From: JABWBR01 sp036741235
GTDB lineage: Bacteria; Bacteroidota; Bacteroidia; Chitinophagales; Saprospiraceae
Length of the DNA: 25,669 nucleotides
NCBI GenBank assembly: GCA_036741235.1
Contig: DAINSQ010000061.1
Coordinates: forward strand, 1-25,669
Direction: 5' to 3'
Shown: positions 1-6,885 of the stretch, one piece after another
Layout of the letters: every line of letters begins with the position of its first letter
How positions within the stretch are numbered: the stretch's first letter is position 1
Translations under genes and position numbers: made by a program
Notes under the pieces: generated by a model
The model's database searches: none
The model's input: the letters and a program-made list of their open reading frames with translations, nothing else
What the model was told of the DNA's origin: nothing

Positions 1-52
1 AAATAAAATTTGCTCGCTTTCGCTCAATCACGAAAATCCAAACATGCTCTTA

Positions 53-106
53 ATGTTGAGTGCTTAATCAACATTCCATTCAACATTAATAATTCAACAT
101 AATAAT
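53..106. repeat. Word repeat and hairpin after the caspase-like gene
   Basis: Repeated ATTCAACAT words lie directly after the stop codon of the minus-strand protease gene. AATGTTGA (53-60) and TCAACATT (69-76) form a perfect 8-bp stem with an 8-nt loop. There is no strong T-run. The stop codon at 107-109 is read from ATTCACC, which resembles the repeat word. By position this may act as a 3' end or terminator for the protease transcript; that is inference. Confidence 0.45.
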
Positions 107-1465
107 TCACCTCACCACTCCCACCGGCATATTTTCATCATAGCTACCTGAAAGCGAGGGCGTTTGAGCGTTGGCAGTATACAGCCGTACCTGCCTGTGA
201 ATAAACACAAACAACTCCTTAATCGTCACCAGGTTGTCGACATTCGTATCGGCTTCGCCTTTGAGGCCGCGCACCAAAAAATGGCTAAAGATACCGGCCC
301 GCAGCCCGCCGTCTTCGAGCGAATACTCTTCGCCTTTTGACGACATCAGCAGGGCCATCCCGCCTTTAGTATCTTCAAACGCCTGGTAATACTTTTTTAG
401 CGTGCTTTCCAGGGGAGTTTTTGCGGCAAAAAGCGTCCCGGAGTGGCAGGCGTCGGCAATCACCAGCTTGTGTTTGGCCCTGCTTTGGCGAAGCGCCTCC
501 TTGATTTCGGTATGGGTAAGCTTATTGTTGTATCCGTCAAAATCTATAGGCAGAAAAGCGCCCGGCAGGCCGTGGCCGGAAAAATAAAGCATCACCACGT
601 CGTTGTCATCGGCCCGGGCAAAAATCGTACGCATCGTACTCATCACATTTTTGCGGGTAGCGTCTTCGTCGATGAGCACCTTGACCTGGTTGTCGGGCAA
701 TGCGCCGCCTTCGGGGCTCTTCAGGAATGCGTATATCTGGTAGGCATCGTCGTCGGTATAACGCAGCACCGGCATGTGGGCATAGCGGGCCGCGCCGACA
801 ATCACGGCCCAGATTTTCACCTTGGGGTCTTTGTCAACTTTTTCATAGACAGTTTCCACTGTTTTGACACCCTCGTCGCCGTCGCCATGCAGCGCATCGT
901 TGCTCCAATCGCCGCTCAATTCACGACCGTCGGAGAGGTACAGCGTGCCGGCCCCCTGGCGCTTGCCCTTCGACCACCAGCCCTCATAGCGCGAACCGTC
1001 GGCATACCACATACTGCCCTGCCCTTCGAAAAAACCCGTCACAAACTGCCCTTCATAGCGGTCGCCATTCACAAAAACAAACACCCCCTGGCCATGCTGC
1101 CGGTTGTCGAGCCAATCGCCCTCGTAGCGATTGCCGTTGGCATAGGTCATCACGCCGCGACCGCTGAATTTATTGAGCTGGAATTCGCCGAAGTACTCGT
1201 CTCCATTTGAAAAAATAAAACGACCGTCGCCCTCCCGGTATTGGTCTACCCAATTGCCAATGTACTTGTTGCCGTCGCTGAAATAAAAAATGCCTTTGCC
1301 CTGAATTTTTCCCTCGCGAAAATCGCCGATGTACTTGCCGCCCGAGGGGAAGACGGCAGTACCGTAGCCGTTGAAGCAGTCGCCGCTCAGGCACTTGTGT
1401 TGTGCCTTCAAACTCAAGGGGACAAACAGCGCGACCAACGCACTCGCACGGAGGATTGCTCTCAT
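107..1465 (-). CDS. Secreted MORN-repeat / caspase-like (peptidase C14) protein
   Basis: A 452-residue protein. A signal peptide (about residues 1-22, hydrophobic core ALVALFVPL, ending KAQ) suggests export. Seven MORN repeats follow (about residues 35-195, pattern Y/F-x-G-D/E-W/F...GxG). The C-terminal half is a caspase/metacaspase-like p20 domain with both catalytic residues: His298 in YFSGHG and Cys340 in ADACHSG. The family cleaves peptide bonds, metacaspases usually after basic residues; the substrate here is unknown. MORN repeats often mediate membrane or protein contact. I prefer the ATG at 1465, because it gives a clean signal peptide, over the TTG at 1492. The gene stands alone and diverges from the DUF4920 gene. 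No TAnnTTTG promoter was seen. A 12-bp palindrome lies just upstream. Family assignment is firm; function is not known. Confidence 0.9.
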   Translation of the reverse strand: MRAILRASALVALFVPLSLKAQHKCLSGDCFNGYGTAVFPSGGKYIGDFREGKIQGKGIFYFSDGNKYIGNWVDQYREGDGRFIFSNGDEYFGEFQLNKFSGRGVMTYANGNRYEGDWLDNRQHGQGVFVFVNGDRYEGQFVTGFFEGQGSMWYADGSRYEGWWSKGKRQGAGTLYLSDGRELSGDWSNDALHGDGDEGVKTVETVYEKVDKDPKVKIWAVIVGAARYAHMPVLRYTDDDAYQIYAFLKSPEGGALPDNQVKVLIDEDATRKNVMSTMRTIFARADDNDVVMLYFSGHGLPGAFLPIDFDGYNNKLTHTEIKEALRQSRAKHKLVIADACHSGTLFAAKTPLESTLKKYYQAFEDTKGGMALLMSSKGEEYSLEDGGLRAGIFSHFLVRGLKGEADTNVDNLVTIKELFVFIHRQVRLYTANAQTPSLSGSYDENMPVGVVR

Positions 1466-1486
1466 GATGATGTCTTTTTTGGGCTG

Positions 1487-1498
1487 CCGCAATTGCGG
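1487..1498. promoter_or_regulatory. 12-bp palindrome upstream of the caspase-like gene
   Basis: CCGCAATTGCGG is a perfect 12-bp palindrome 21 bp upstream of the preferred start codon at 1465. It could be an operator or be chance; nothing else supports a role. Confidence 0.25.
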
Positions 1499-1718
1499 TA
1501 GCTCAGGCCATAGAGATTAGTACAATTGCGTGTAGCGGTTGGCGCAATAAACAACGGTTTTTGGTTTGCAAATGCAATCAGACCTCCCGTATTAATACCT
1601 TATTACCCGGTATTGTTTTGATGTGTAGTATATCTCGAAAACTATTATGAATTAACTTCATTTATATGCCGTTATTGCACTACAAAAACGTTTTAAGAAA
1701 AAATTTGCACGGAAAGCT

Positions 1719-1726
1719 TACTTTTG
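1719..1726 (+). promoter_or_regulatory. Promoter -7 element for the DUF4920 gene
   Basis: TACTTTTG fits the Bacteroidota -7 consensus TAnnTTTG and lies 26 bp before the chosen ATG at 1753, predicting a leader of about 20 nt. No well-spaced TTTG -33 element is present. It supports the start at 1753 over the upstream in-frame ATG at 1666, which would precede the promoter. Confidence 0.5.
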
Positions 1727-1752
1727 CATGCTACATTAACACCTCTTTACAT

Positions 1753-2253
1753 ATGCGTATGTTATTTTCATCAAAAATCTGGGCCGCAGTAATTGCCCTT
1801 GGCATTGTATTGGCCGCTTGCAATAGCACGCGATCTATTACCGGTAAAACATTCGGCGAGCCGATTACGGCCAAAGGCGCCATCACCTACGACGACCTCC
1901 TGGAAAAACTCGATGGCCAGGATTCACTCGCCGTTAAGGTGCGCGGCGCCGTTGAAGGCGTTTGCCAGGCAAAAGGCTGCTGGATGAATATCGTTTCCGC
2001 CAAAGATCCTTCCAAGGAATCAATGTTCGTCAAATTCAAAGACTACGGCTTTTTTATGCCCAAAGACATCGCCGGCCGCGAGGTCATTATGGAAGGCTAC
2101 GCCTACCGCGAAGTAACCCCCGTTGACGAACTCAAACACTATGCCGAAGACGAGGGTAAATCGCAAGCCGAAATAGACGCCATTACCCAGCCCAAAGTAG
2201 AACTCAAATTTATGGCCTCCGGCGTTATGCTCGTCGACCAGGCCAAACAATAA
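1753..2253 (+). CDS. DUF4920-family lipoprotein
   Basis: A 166-residue protein with a lipoprotein signal: charged start, hydrophobic stretch (WAAVIALGIVL) and lipobox LAAC, so the cysteine at about residue 21 would be lipidated. The rest matches my recollection of DUF4920, with the GVCQAKGCWMNI segment (two cysteines), FVKFKDYGFFMPKD and a conserved C-terminal half. The family is small, exported and of unknown function, and common in Bacteroidota. The ATG at 1753 is chosen because it gives the signal peptide and follows a -7 element. The HD-domain gene starts 61 bp downstream without a visible terminator, so the two are probably co-transcribed. Confidence 0.8.
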   Translation: MRMLFSSKIWAAVIALGIVLAACNSTRSITGKTFGEPITAKGAITYDDLLEKLDGQDSLAVKVRGAVEGVCQAKGCWMNIVSAKDPSKESMFVKFKDYGFFMPKDIAGREVIMEGYAYREVTPVDELKHYAEDEGKSQAEIDAITQPKVELKFMASGVMLVDQAKQ

Positions 2254-2314
2254 GCCTTTGCCGGGAAGCGTTGTTGTTGAACCTGAAGTCGCAACGCTTC
2301 TCTCAACTTTTTTT

Positions 2315-2908
2315 ATGAACTACCAGGCAGCCAAGGAATTTATCATCGATAAAATGCAACGCGAGCTTTCCCATAGGCTCACGTACCACGGCCTGCACCA
2401 CACGCTCGACGTGCTGGAGGTAACTACCGAGTTGTGCGCCCTCGAAAATATCCCCCCCAATGATACCGTGCTGCTGGAAACCGCCGCGCTTTTCCACGAT
2501 TCCGGCTTTACGATCAACAACAAAAATCACGAAGAACTGGGCTGTGATATCGTTCGCGCCAACTTGCCCCAATTCGGTTTCTCCGATCGCGATATCCGCC
2601 GCATTTGCGGTATGATCATGGCTACAAAAATCCCCCAGCGCCCTCAAGACCGCTTCGAGGAAATACTCTGCGACGCCGATCTCGACTACCTGGGCCGCCC
2701 CGATTTCTACTCCATAGGCGCTACCCTTTTTCAGGAACTCAAGGACTTTAATGTGCTCCAAACCGAAGAAGCCTGGAATCGCCTGCAAGTCAATTTCCTC
2801 GAACATCACACTTTCTTTACCGCCACCAACCGCCTTCGCCGGGCCCCAGTGAAAGCCCGTTACCTCGCCGAACTCAAAACTTTAGTGGCAACTTACGGCG
2901 CCCCCTAA
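2315..2908 (+). CDS. HD-domain metal-dependent phosphohydrolase
   Basis: A 197-residue cytoplasmic protein with HD-superfamily metal ligands in order: the YHGLHHTLDV segment near residue 25-35, HDSG near residue 73, and DADLDYLG near residue 125. HD proteins hydrolyse phosphate esters, commonly nucleotides or cyclic dinucleotides. There is no RelA synthetase or cyclase domain, so the substrate cannot be named. An in-frame TTG at 2258 would add 19 poorly conserved-looking residues; the ATG at 2315 is preferred. It follows the DUF4920 gene, probably in the same transcript, and is followed by a hairpin terminator. Confidence 0.8.
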   Translation: MNYQAAKEFIIDKMQRELSHRLTYHGLHHTLDVLEVTTELCALENIPPNDTVLLETAALFHDSGFTINNKNHEELGCDIVRANLPQFGFSDRDIRRICGMIMATKIPQRPQDRFEEILCDADLDYLGRPDFYSIGATLFQELKDFNVLQTEEAWNRLQVNFLEHHTFFTATNRLRRAPVKARYLAELKTLVATYGAP

Positions 2909-2964
2909 GCAGCATTTCTCCTCCTCCCATCGTTATCCCTTTGCTTGATGTATGAGCGACTGGC

Positions 2965-3030
2965 GCAGCCCCTGCTTTACACTCACTTTGAACCAGTTAA
3001 TCGAACAAGGAAGGGGCTGCCCGGTCTTTT
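2965..3030 (+). terminator. Probable intrinsic terminator after the HD gene
   Basis: GCAGCCCCT (2965-2973) and AGGGGCTGC (3012-3020) form a perfect 9-bp GC-rich stem with a long 38-nt loop. CCGGTCTTTTTTAT follows. The T-run and position 57 bp after the stop fit an intrinsic terminator, though the loop is longer than usual. Confidence 0.5.
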
Positions 3031-3263
3031 TTATCCGATATCAACGCTCGTAATACGTTGCCTTTCGCGTCTATACCGGCCAATTTATTTCGTATTGACG
3101 TAAATTAAATATGACTTCCTGTTTTGCAGCTTGTACGGAAAAGCCTTACCTTCGATGTAGAGTTGGTGGGGAGAGTCCTTTTTTTGTATCTCCTTTTGTC
3201 GTTTTTCCATAAACAAACACGGTACAATTTACAATGACAGTAAAAGACTGTCTTCGCCCAGGC

Positions 3264-3305
3264 AAAAAAAAGGCCTTTGATAGGCTTTTCACACCCATCA
3301 AAGGC
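3264..3305 (-). terminator. Strong intrinsic terminator on the minus strand
   Basis: GCCTTTGAT (3273-3281) and ATCAAAGGC (3297-3305) are perfectly complementary with a 15-nt loop. Read on the minus strand, the stem is followed by one C and eight T residues. No protein gene ends nearby on that strand, which is why a small RNA is proposed. Confidence 0.75.
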
Positions 3306-3423
3306 TAGGGGAACTACTAACACGCTAAATGAGTTATTTCTTCCCTGTGAAGAGTAAGGGGGAGGGGGACTATAACACAGAGAGAGCACTAATAGCCTGG
3401 CAATCTACCTTTACCAACTATGA
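3264..3423 (-). ncRNA. Candidate small RNA with its own promoter and terminator
   Basis: No convincing protein is encoded here, but the minus strand has a complete transcription unit. TATTTTTG (plus coordinates 3429-3436) with TTG 20 bp upstream is a good Bacteroidota promoter. The RNA would start near 3423 and end at a 9-bp terminator stem followed by eight U residues (3264-3271), about 160 nt in all. UCUCUGUG (3376-3383) pairs with CACAGGGA (3342-3349), enclosing a loop with a C-rich tract (CCCCCUCCCCC, about 3359-3369). AGGCUA (3393-3398) can also pair with UAGCCU (3302-3307), which would compete with the terminator stem. I cannot assign an Rfam family; a 6S-like RNA or a C-rich-loop antisense RNA are possibilities only. 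Confidence 0.5.
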
Positions 3424-3428
3424 TGAGG

Positions 3429-3459
3429 CAAAAATAGCTGCGCCAACTGAGTCTATCAA
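3429..3459 (-). promoter_or_regulatory. Promoter of the candidate small RNA
   Basis: On the minus strand TTG (3457-3459) is followed after 20 bp by TATTTTTG (3429-3436), close to the Bacteroidota TTTG-N19-TAnnTTTG consensus. The -33 element lies inside the dyad at 3454-3474. Confidence 0.55.
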
Positions 3460-3474
3460 TTACAAGAATTGATA
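3454..3474. promoter_or_regulatory. Operator-like dyad over the small-RNA promoter
   Basis: TATCAATT and AATTGATA form a perfect 8-bp dyad around a 5-bp centre. It covers the -33 element of the minus-strand promoter. The inner 19 bp share the ATCAA-N9-TTGAT pattern with a dyad at the S24 repressor promoter (5559-5577). Confidence 0.5.
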
Positions 3475-3691
3475 AAACAAACAGCGCAGATTCTGGCAAA
3501 TTGCACAGTATTTTTGAAATACAACCCTGAATATCAGGATTATATATTTTAAAACACACATGAATCGCAACGCAAAAGCAGCATTGCAAACGTAACTCCA
3601 ACCATTGCGCCTGTTACAGCCGGACAACAGCACTGCACAAAGGCAATGCCCCGCTTGACAAGCAGCAACGGAATAAGAAAACAATTATTTC

Positions 3692-3838
3692 CTACCAACC
3701 GTCCTGATCGTCTACTACGATTTTCGGTTGCGGTTTGTAATAGGTGTTGTTGCCTTTGGAGTCGCGGAAATTACCCGGTGTCGTAATCAATCCAAGCGAA
3801 ATCAGAAATGCGATAATGGTAGCCATAGTTTTAAACAT
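3692..3838 (-). CDS. Small hypothetical protein (48 aa)
   Basis: An ORF starting MFKTMATIIAFLISLGLI and ending in an acidic tail (VVDDQDGW). The first ~18 residues form a hydrophobic segment that could be a membrane anchor or a signal peptide; the remainder is polar. The GC content and codons resemble neighbouring genes, which supports coding. A second in-frame ATG lies at 3826. The two ATG codons sit at the two ends of one arm of a perfect 15-bp inverted repeat. No clear promoter was found. I do not recognise a family; function unknown. Confidence 0.5.
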   Translation of the reverse strand: MFKTMATIIAFLISLGLITTPGNFRDSKGNNTYYKPQPKIVVDDQDGW

Positions 3839-3861
3839 TTAAAATGATGTTTAAAACTATG
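3824..3861. promoter_or_regulatory. 15-bp perfect inverted repeat at the small ORF start
   Basis: CATAGTTTTAAACAT (3824-3838) and ATGTTTAAAACTATG (3847-3861) are exact reverse complements with an 8-bp spacer. In a minus-strand transcript this places the start codon of the 48-aa ORF in a stem. On the plus strand the other arm opens a 20-codon frame (3847-3909) starting with the same MFKTM. It may be a translational control hairpin or an operator. Confidence 0.6.
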
Positions 3862-3878
3862 ACGATAAGGCTAAACCC

Positions 3879-3916
3879 CGTAGAACTTTTCTGCGCCGTT
3901 TCGACGTAGAACTTTT
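3879..3916. repeat. Direct repeat CGTAGAACTTTT
   Basis: CGTAGAACTTTT occurs at 3879-3890 and again at 3905-3916, a 26-bp period, upstream of the promoter of the gene at 4000. It might be a pair of activator sites; no further support. Confidence 0.35.
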
Positions 3917-3949
3917 AGCGATTTTTTTAAAATAAATTTTATTAAAAAA

Positions 3950-3981
3950 TTGGTTATTAGTATTTTACAGCTTTAATTTTG
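3950..3981 (+). promoter_or_regulatory. Promoter of the helical-protein gene
   Basis: TAATTTTG (3974-3981) is an exact TAnnTTTG match and TTGG at 3950-3953 could be the -33 element (21-bp spacing). Transcription would start around 3987, so the upstream TTG at 3979 cannot be the start codon and the ATG at 4000 is used, with a leader of only ~13 nt. Confidence 0.6.
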
Positions 3982-3999
3982 GGCCAAATCCGGACTATT

Positions 4000-5523
4000 A
4001 TGAAGGACCTAAAACCGCTCGTAGATCTCATTTCCAGGAACAAAATCAAGCAAATTGAGGTGGCCGGACTGCCAGGAAGGGGGCGTAGCAAGGTGCAGCA
4101 GTTGTACCAGGCCATTGCCGAAAATCGCTTCGAAAGCGAAGAAGAAGCGGCGCGTTTCTTTTTTGAAGAAGGCGAATTGCAATCGACCTATTTTGCAAGG
4201 CTCAAGCGACAATTGCGCGAGCGGTTGATCAATACCCTCTTTTTTATAGACGCCAACCAACCCAGCTTCAACGAATATCAACGCGCGTACTACACCTGCT
4301 ACAAATATACTACGGCGGTTAAAATAATGCTGGGGCGTTATGCCCGCTCGGCAGCTATCCCCCTGGCGGAGCATACGCTCAAAAAAGCTATGGAATTTGA
4401 GTTTACGGACTTGATTTTTGAGCTGAGTAAAATACTTCTAAGCCATTATGGCCATGCCGTAGGGGATTTTAAAAAATATCAAACATATCGCGATCTTTTC
4501 TTTAAGTATTCCGAAATATATCGAGCAGAGAATTTATCAGAAACTTATAGGCTTGATATAGCTCAACATTTTGCTAGATCAAAAGCTACAAAGACTGAAA
4601 TAGCTATTTTAGCTGAAAAATATTTTCACGAACTTGATAATATTCCCAAAGAACATAGATCTTATAGGTTTTTTTTTCAATATTACCTCATCTCCCTTCT
4701 CCGGTACGAAATCATCAACGACTATGCCAATACATTGAGGATTAGTTTAGAGGCGTTGGCATATTTTGAGCAGGCGCGCGAGACGTCGGCGAGCAATCTG
4801 ACGATACTCAACTCCTTTTTAAACCATGCGTTGGCGTGTTATTTGCGACTGGAGCGGCACAAAGAAGGGGAGGCCATAGCGCAGCGATTGCTCAAGATCA
4901 ACGCCGAGGGGTCGGTAACCTGGTACAACACCTTATTATATTATCTCATCATGTGCCTGCACTCGGAGCAGTACCAGAAAGCCTACAAAGTATTCAAAAT
5001 GGCTACCGAGCATCCGAGCTACTCGCATTTACACCAAAACATACGGGAATACTGGCTGGTAGTAGAAGCGTTTATTCACTATTTCATTAGCATACACCGG
5101 ATAAAACCCGAGCGCGAACTAAAAAGCGCATTTCGCATCAATCGTTTTGTGAATAAAGTACCTACTTATTCGAAAGACAAACAGGGCACCAATATCTCCA
5201 TTTTGATCTTGCAGGTATTGTTTTTGCTACAGCAGGGCAAATACAACGAGATCATCGACCGCATGGAATCGCTAAAGATGTACGTCCACCGGCATTTGCG
5301 GCAAGACGACACCTACCGCAGCAACTGCTTTATCAAAATGCTGTTGACACTGCCGAAGGCCAACTTTCACAAAAACGGAGTGATCAGAACAGCCAAAAAA
5401 TTTCACGATCTCTTGCTGGCCGTCCCTCTGGTGAGCGCCAAACAAAGCGCCGAACTGGAGATTGTTCCCTACGAAACGCTCTGGGATTGCGTGCTGCAAT
5501 CGCTCGATAATAAATTTCATTAA
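4000..5523 (+). CDS. Hypothetical helical-repeat (TPR-like) protein
   Basis: A 507-residue protein that I do not recognise by name. It has no signal peptide or membrane segment. Most of it consists of amphipathic helices rich in Tyr, Leu, Phe and Arg with spacing like degenerate TPR repeats (from about residue 85 to 440). The N-terminal ~80 residues (IKQIEVAGLPGRGRSKVQQ, then an acidic EEEAARFFFEE segment) look like a separate small domain. This suggests a cytoplasmic protein-interaction scaffold; no catalytic motif is visible. The stretch about 4430-4690 is much more AT-rich than the rest, with different codon choice, but the frame stays open. It precedes the S24 repressor gene, which has its own promoter. 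Confidence 0.75.
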   Translation: MKDLKPLVDLISRNKIKQIEVAGLPGRGRSKVQQLYQAIAENRFESEEEAARFFFEEGELQSTYFARLKRQLRERLINTLFFIDANQPSFNEYQRAYYTCYKYTTAVKIMLGRYARSAAIPLAEHTLKKAMEFEFTDLIFELSKILLSHYGHAVGDFKKYQTYRDLFFKYSEIYRAENLSETYRLDIAQHFARSKATKTEIAILAEKYFHELDNIPKEHRSYRFFFQYYLISLLRYEIINDYANTLRISLEALAYFEQARETSASNLTILNSFLNHALACYLRLERHKEGEAIAQRLLKINAEGSVTWYNTLLYYLIMCLHSEQYQKAYKVFKMATEHPSYSHLHQNIREYWLVVEAFIHYFISIHRIKPERELKSAFRINRFVNKVPTYSKDKQGTNISILILQVLFLLQQGKYNEIIDRMESLKMYVHRHLRQDDTYRSNCFIKMLLTLPKANFHKNGVIRTAKKFHDLLLAVPLVSAKQSAELEIVPYETLWDCVLQSLDNKFH

Positions 5524-5558
5524 GCCGGTCTGCAAAACAAACAAGTGCTAAAAAAATA

Positions 5559-5598
5559 ATCAAAAAATTTGTTTGATAAAATCTTTTGTTTTATCTTG
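5559..5598 (+). promoter_or_regulatory. Promoter and double operator-like dyads of the S24 repressor gene
   Basis: TTTG (5568-5571) and TATCTTG (5592-5598), 20 bp apart, resemble a Bacteroidota promoter. Two dyads overlap it. ATCAAA-N7-TTTGAT (5559-5577) covers the -33 region; GATAAAA-N7-TTTTATC (5575-5595) overlaps the -7 element. Their centres are about 17 bp apart. This layout is expected for a self-repressing S24/LexA-type gene. Confidence 0.55.
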
Positions 5599-5646
5599 CG
5601 TGCATGTTTGTAGTTTTTTGTTTCAGAAAGCTAATTGCACGATAAT

Positions 5647-6303
5647 ATGATCAGAGAAGACAGGCTCCAACTAAATGAGCGATTTATCAAATCCTTCAAA
5701 CAACTGGAAGAACGCGGCATTATCGTCAAGAACGACCGCAATGGGAAAGGGATTGGCGACCTGGCCGAGAAGATACTCGGCAACAGGGGTTACGGCCATA
5801 TCATCAGGGCATACCTCAATCCAGATGACAAGCGCTGCATCGATTATCGCCAGGCGCGCATTTTTTGCCGTGAATTCGGCGTCAACGAATCGTACCTGAT
5901 CGACGGTATCGGTTCTCCATTCGGATTGGATCTTCCAGAAATACCCCACGACATGCCCAAAGGCATAACGGGTAATATTCTGTTTACCACAGTGGAAGCT
6001 TTTGCAGGCGCCGCAGTCGATGCAGGTAGCTTCAAGGCTGAAGACACGGAATACTTTATGCTGCCGGGCCTTGCAGGCAACGGATTGGTGGCATTCCCTA
6101 TCAGCGGCAATAGTATGGAACCCGTTATCCAGGATGGCGATATCGTCATCTGCCGCGAAATCGCCGGCGTTCACGAAATCCGCGAAAATAAAATCTATGC
6201 GGTCAAGCACAATGGTTCGGTTTGGGTCAAGTATGTGCAACGCATCGCCAATAACAGAGGCATGTCCACACACCTCAAACTTATCTCCGCCACCCCCCTC
6301 TAA
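5647..6303 (+). CDS. S24-family (LexA-like) transcriptional repressor
   Basis: A 218-residue protein. The N-terminal ~90 residues are probably a helix-turn-helix domain. The C-terminal half is an S24 autoprotease domain: an Ala120-Gly121 pair in EAFAG as likely cleavage site, Ser156 in GNSMEP, and Lys195 in VWVKYVQ, 39 residues after the serine (37 in LexA). These features match LexA/phage-repressor-type proteins that cleave themselves upon RecA-ssDNA signalling. Whether it is the SOS regulator or a cell-specific or phage-derived repressor cannot be decided. The ATG at 5647 is preferred to the TTG at 5635. Dyads at its promoter suggest autoregulation. A strong terminator follows about 110 bp after the stop. 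Confidence 0.88.
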   Translation: MIREDRLQLNERFIKSFKQLEERGIIVKNDRNGKGIGDLAEKILGNRGYGHIIRAYLNPDDKRCIDYRQARIFCREFGVNESYLIDGIGSPFGLDLPEIPHDMPKGITGNILFTTVEAFAGAAVDAGSFKAEDTEYFMLPGLAGNGLVAFPISGNSMEPVIQDGDIVICREIAGVHEIRENKIYAVKHNGSVWVKYVQRIANNRGMSTHLKLISATPL

Positions 6304-6337
6304 AACTACCCCTTTGTGTATTTGGTTAACTAATATA

Positions 6338-6364
6338 CGCGACTCTACCAGGTAGTACGTCGCG
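6338..6364. other. Inverted repeat downstream of the S24 gene
   Basis: CGCGAC (6338-6343) and GTCGCG (6359-6364) form a stem, with TACC/GGTA inside. There is no T-run, so it is not itself a terminator. It probably folds in the 3' untranslated part of the repressor mRNA. Confidence 0.35.
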
Positions 6365-6413
6365 TTAGCCAACTCTAGTCTATAACGACGCGAATATATC
6401 CTGCTGTTTTGTT

Positions 6414-6449
6414 CTCCCGGGCTACACCTGTCTGCCCGGGAGCTTTTTT
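6414..6449 (+). terminator. Intrinsic terminator after the S24 gene
   Basis: CTCCCGGGC (6414-6422) and GCCCGGGAG (6434-6442) are perfectly complementary, with an 11-nt loop and CTTTTTTA directly after. This is a strong rho-independent terminator. Confidence 0.85.
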
Positions 6450-6465
6450 ATGTTATGCCCCGATT

Positions 6466-6501
6466 CATCCTACATCCAACATCAAACATCAAACATCCAA
6501 C
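6466..6501. repeat. Heptad array, left part (CATCAAA type)
   Basis: Five consecutive 7-bp units of form CATCnnA fill 6466-6500; the fifth ends exactly where the inverted-repeat element begins. C6501 would be the first base of a sixth unit. Confidence 0.75.
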
Positions 6502-6885
6502 GGTCATTTCGCGTAAGAAAAACCAGGTTCGTTGAAAACAAGAATATTTGCCAACAATTGCCATTTGCAGTCATCACATCATTCGCTCGACCAAGTTGAT
6601 ATAGATGGATTAATGCAATCAAGAAGTTATCAACGCTGCGCATTTGGTTTATTAGAATTGATACCGCACGACCTCAGGTTTTGGGCATAGCCTGAACCCG
6701 GGCGCGAGGCATAATATGGCATAAACCCCGAAGGGGTGACATGAATGCTCGTATAATGCCACCCCTTCGGGGTTGGGTTTCATTCAGTAGCATTGAGCGG
6801 TATAAGTCATAATCAAAACGCGGCGATGTGCGGTATATATGCCAATTATAGCGTTGAACTTATCTTTTCTTACGCGAAAAGACCG
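6502..6885. mobile_element. Candidate MITE-like element with inverted-repeat ends
   Basis: The ends, 6501-6521 and 6865-6885, are inverted repeats matching at 20 of 21 positions, including a perfect 15-bp core (TTTCGCGTAAGAAAA). The 384-bp interior has no gene, but holds a pair of REP-like hairpins. The element interrupts a 7-bp array, and removing it restores the array phase. No clear target duplication is visible, but a 7-bp duplication would be hidden by the array. This suggests a non-autonomous insertion mobilised from elsewhere. It lies between convergent genes. Confidence 0.55.
6724..6774. repeat. REP-like paired hairpin
   Basis: AACCCCGAAGGGGTG (6724-6738) and CACCCCTTCGGGGTT (6760-6774) are perfect reverse complements with a 21-nt spacer. 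Each arm is itself a small palindrome (ACCCC-GAA-GGGGT), so the unit resembles two REP sequences in opposite orientation. It lies inside the candidate MITE-like element. Confidence 0.65.

Noticed and set aside
443..1210. Long plus-strand ORF (255 aa)
   Set aside because: It is antisense to the MORN/caspase gene; the minus-strand frame has clear domains and catalytic residues.
1594..1614. Dyad AATACC-N9-GGTATT as a regulatory site
   Set aside because: Only 6-bp arms in AT-rich sequence, far from both start codons and without other support.
3105..3389. 94-aa minus-strand ORF
   Set aside because: Runs through the strong terminator at 3264-3305 and has no protein-like pattern; the small RNA explains the region better.
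3460..3684. 74-aa cysteine-rich minus-strand ORF
   Set aside because: Atypical composition, no start context, and overlaps the operator and promoter of the small RNA.
5671..6372. 233-aa minus-strand ORF
   Set aside because: Shadow of the S24 repressor gene, which has all expected motifs.
6304..6413. tRNA or other known RNA gene after the S24 gene
   Set aside because: Stems are present but no cloverleaf, T-loop sequence or promoter could be found.
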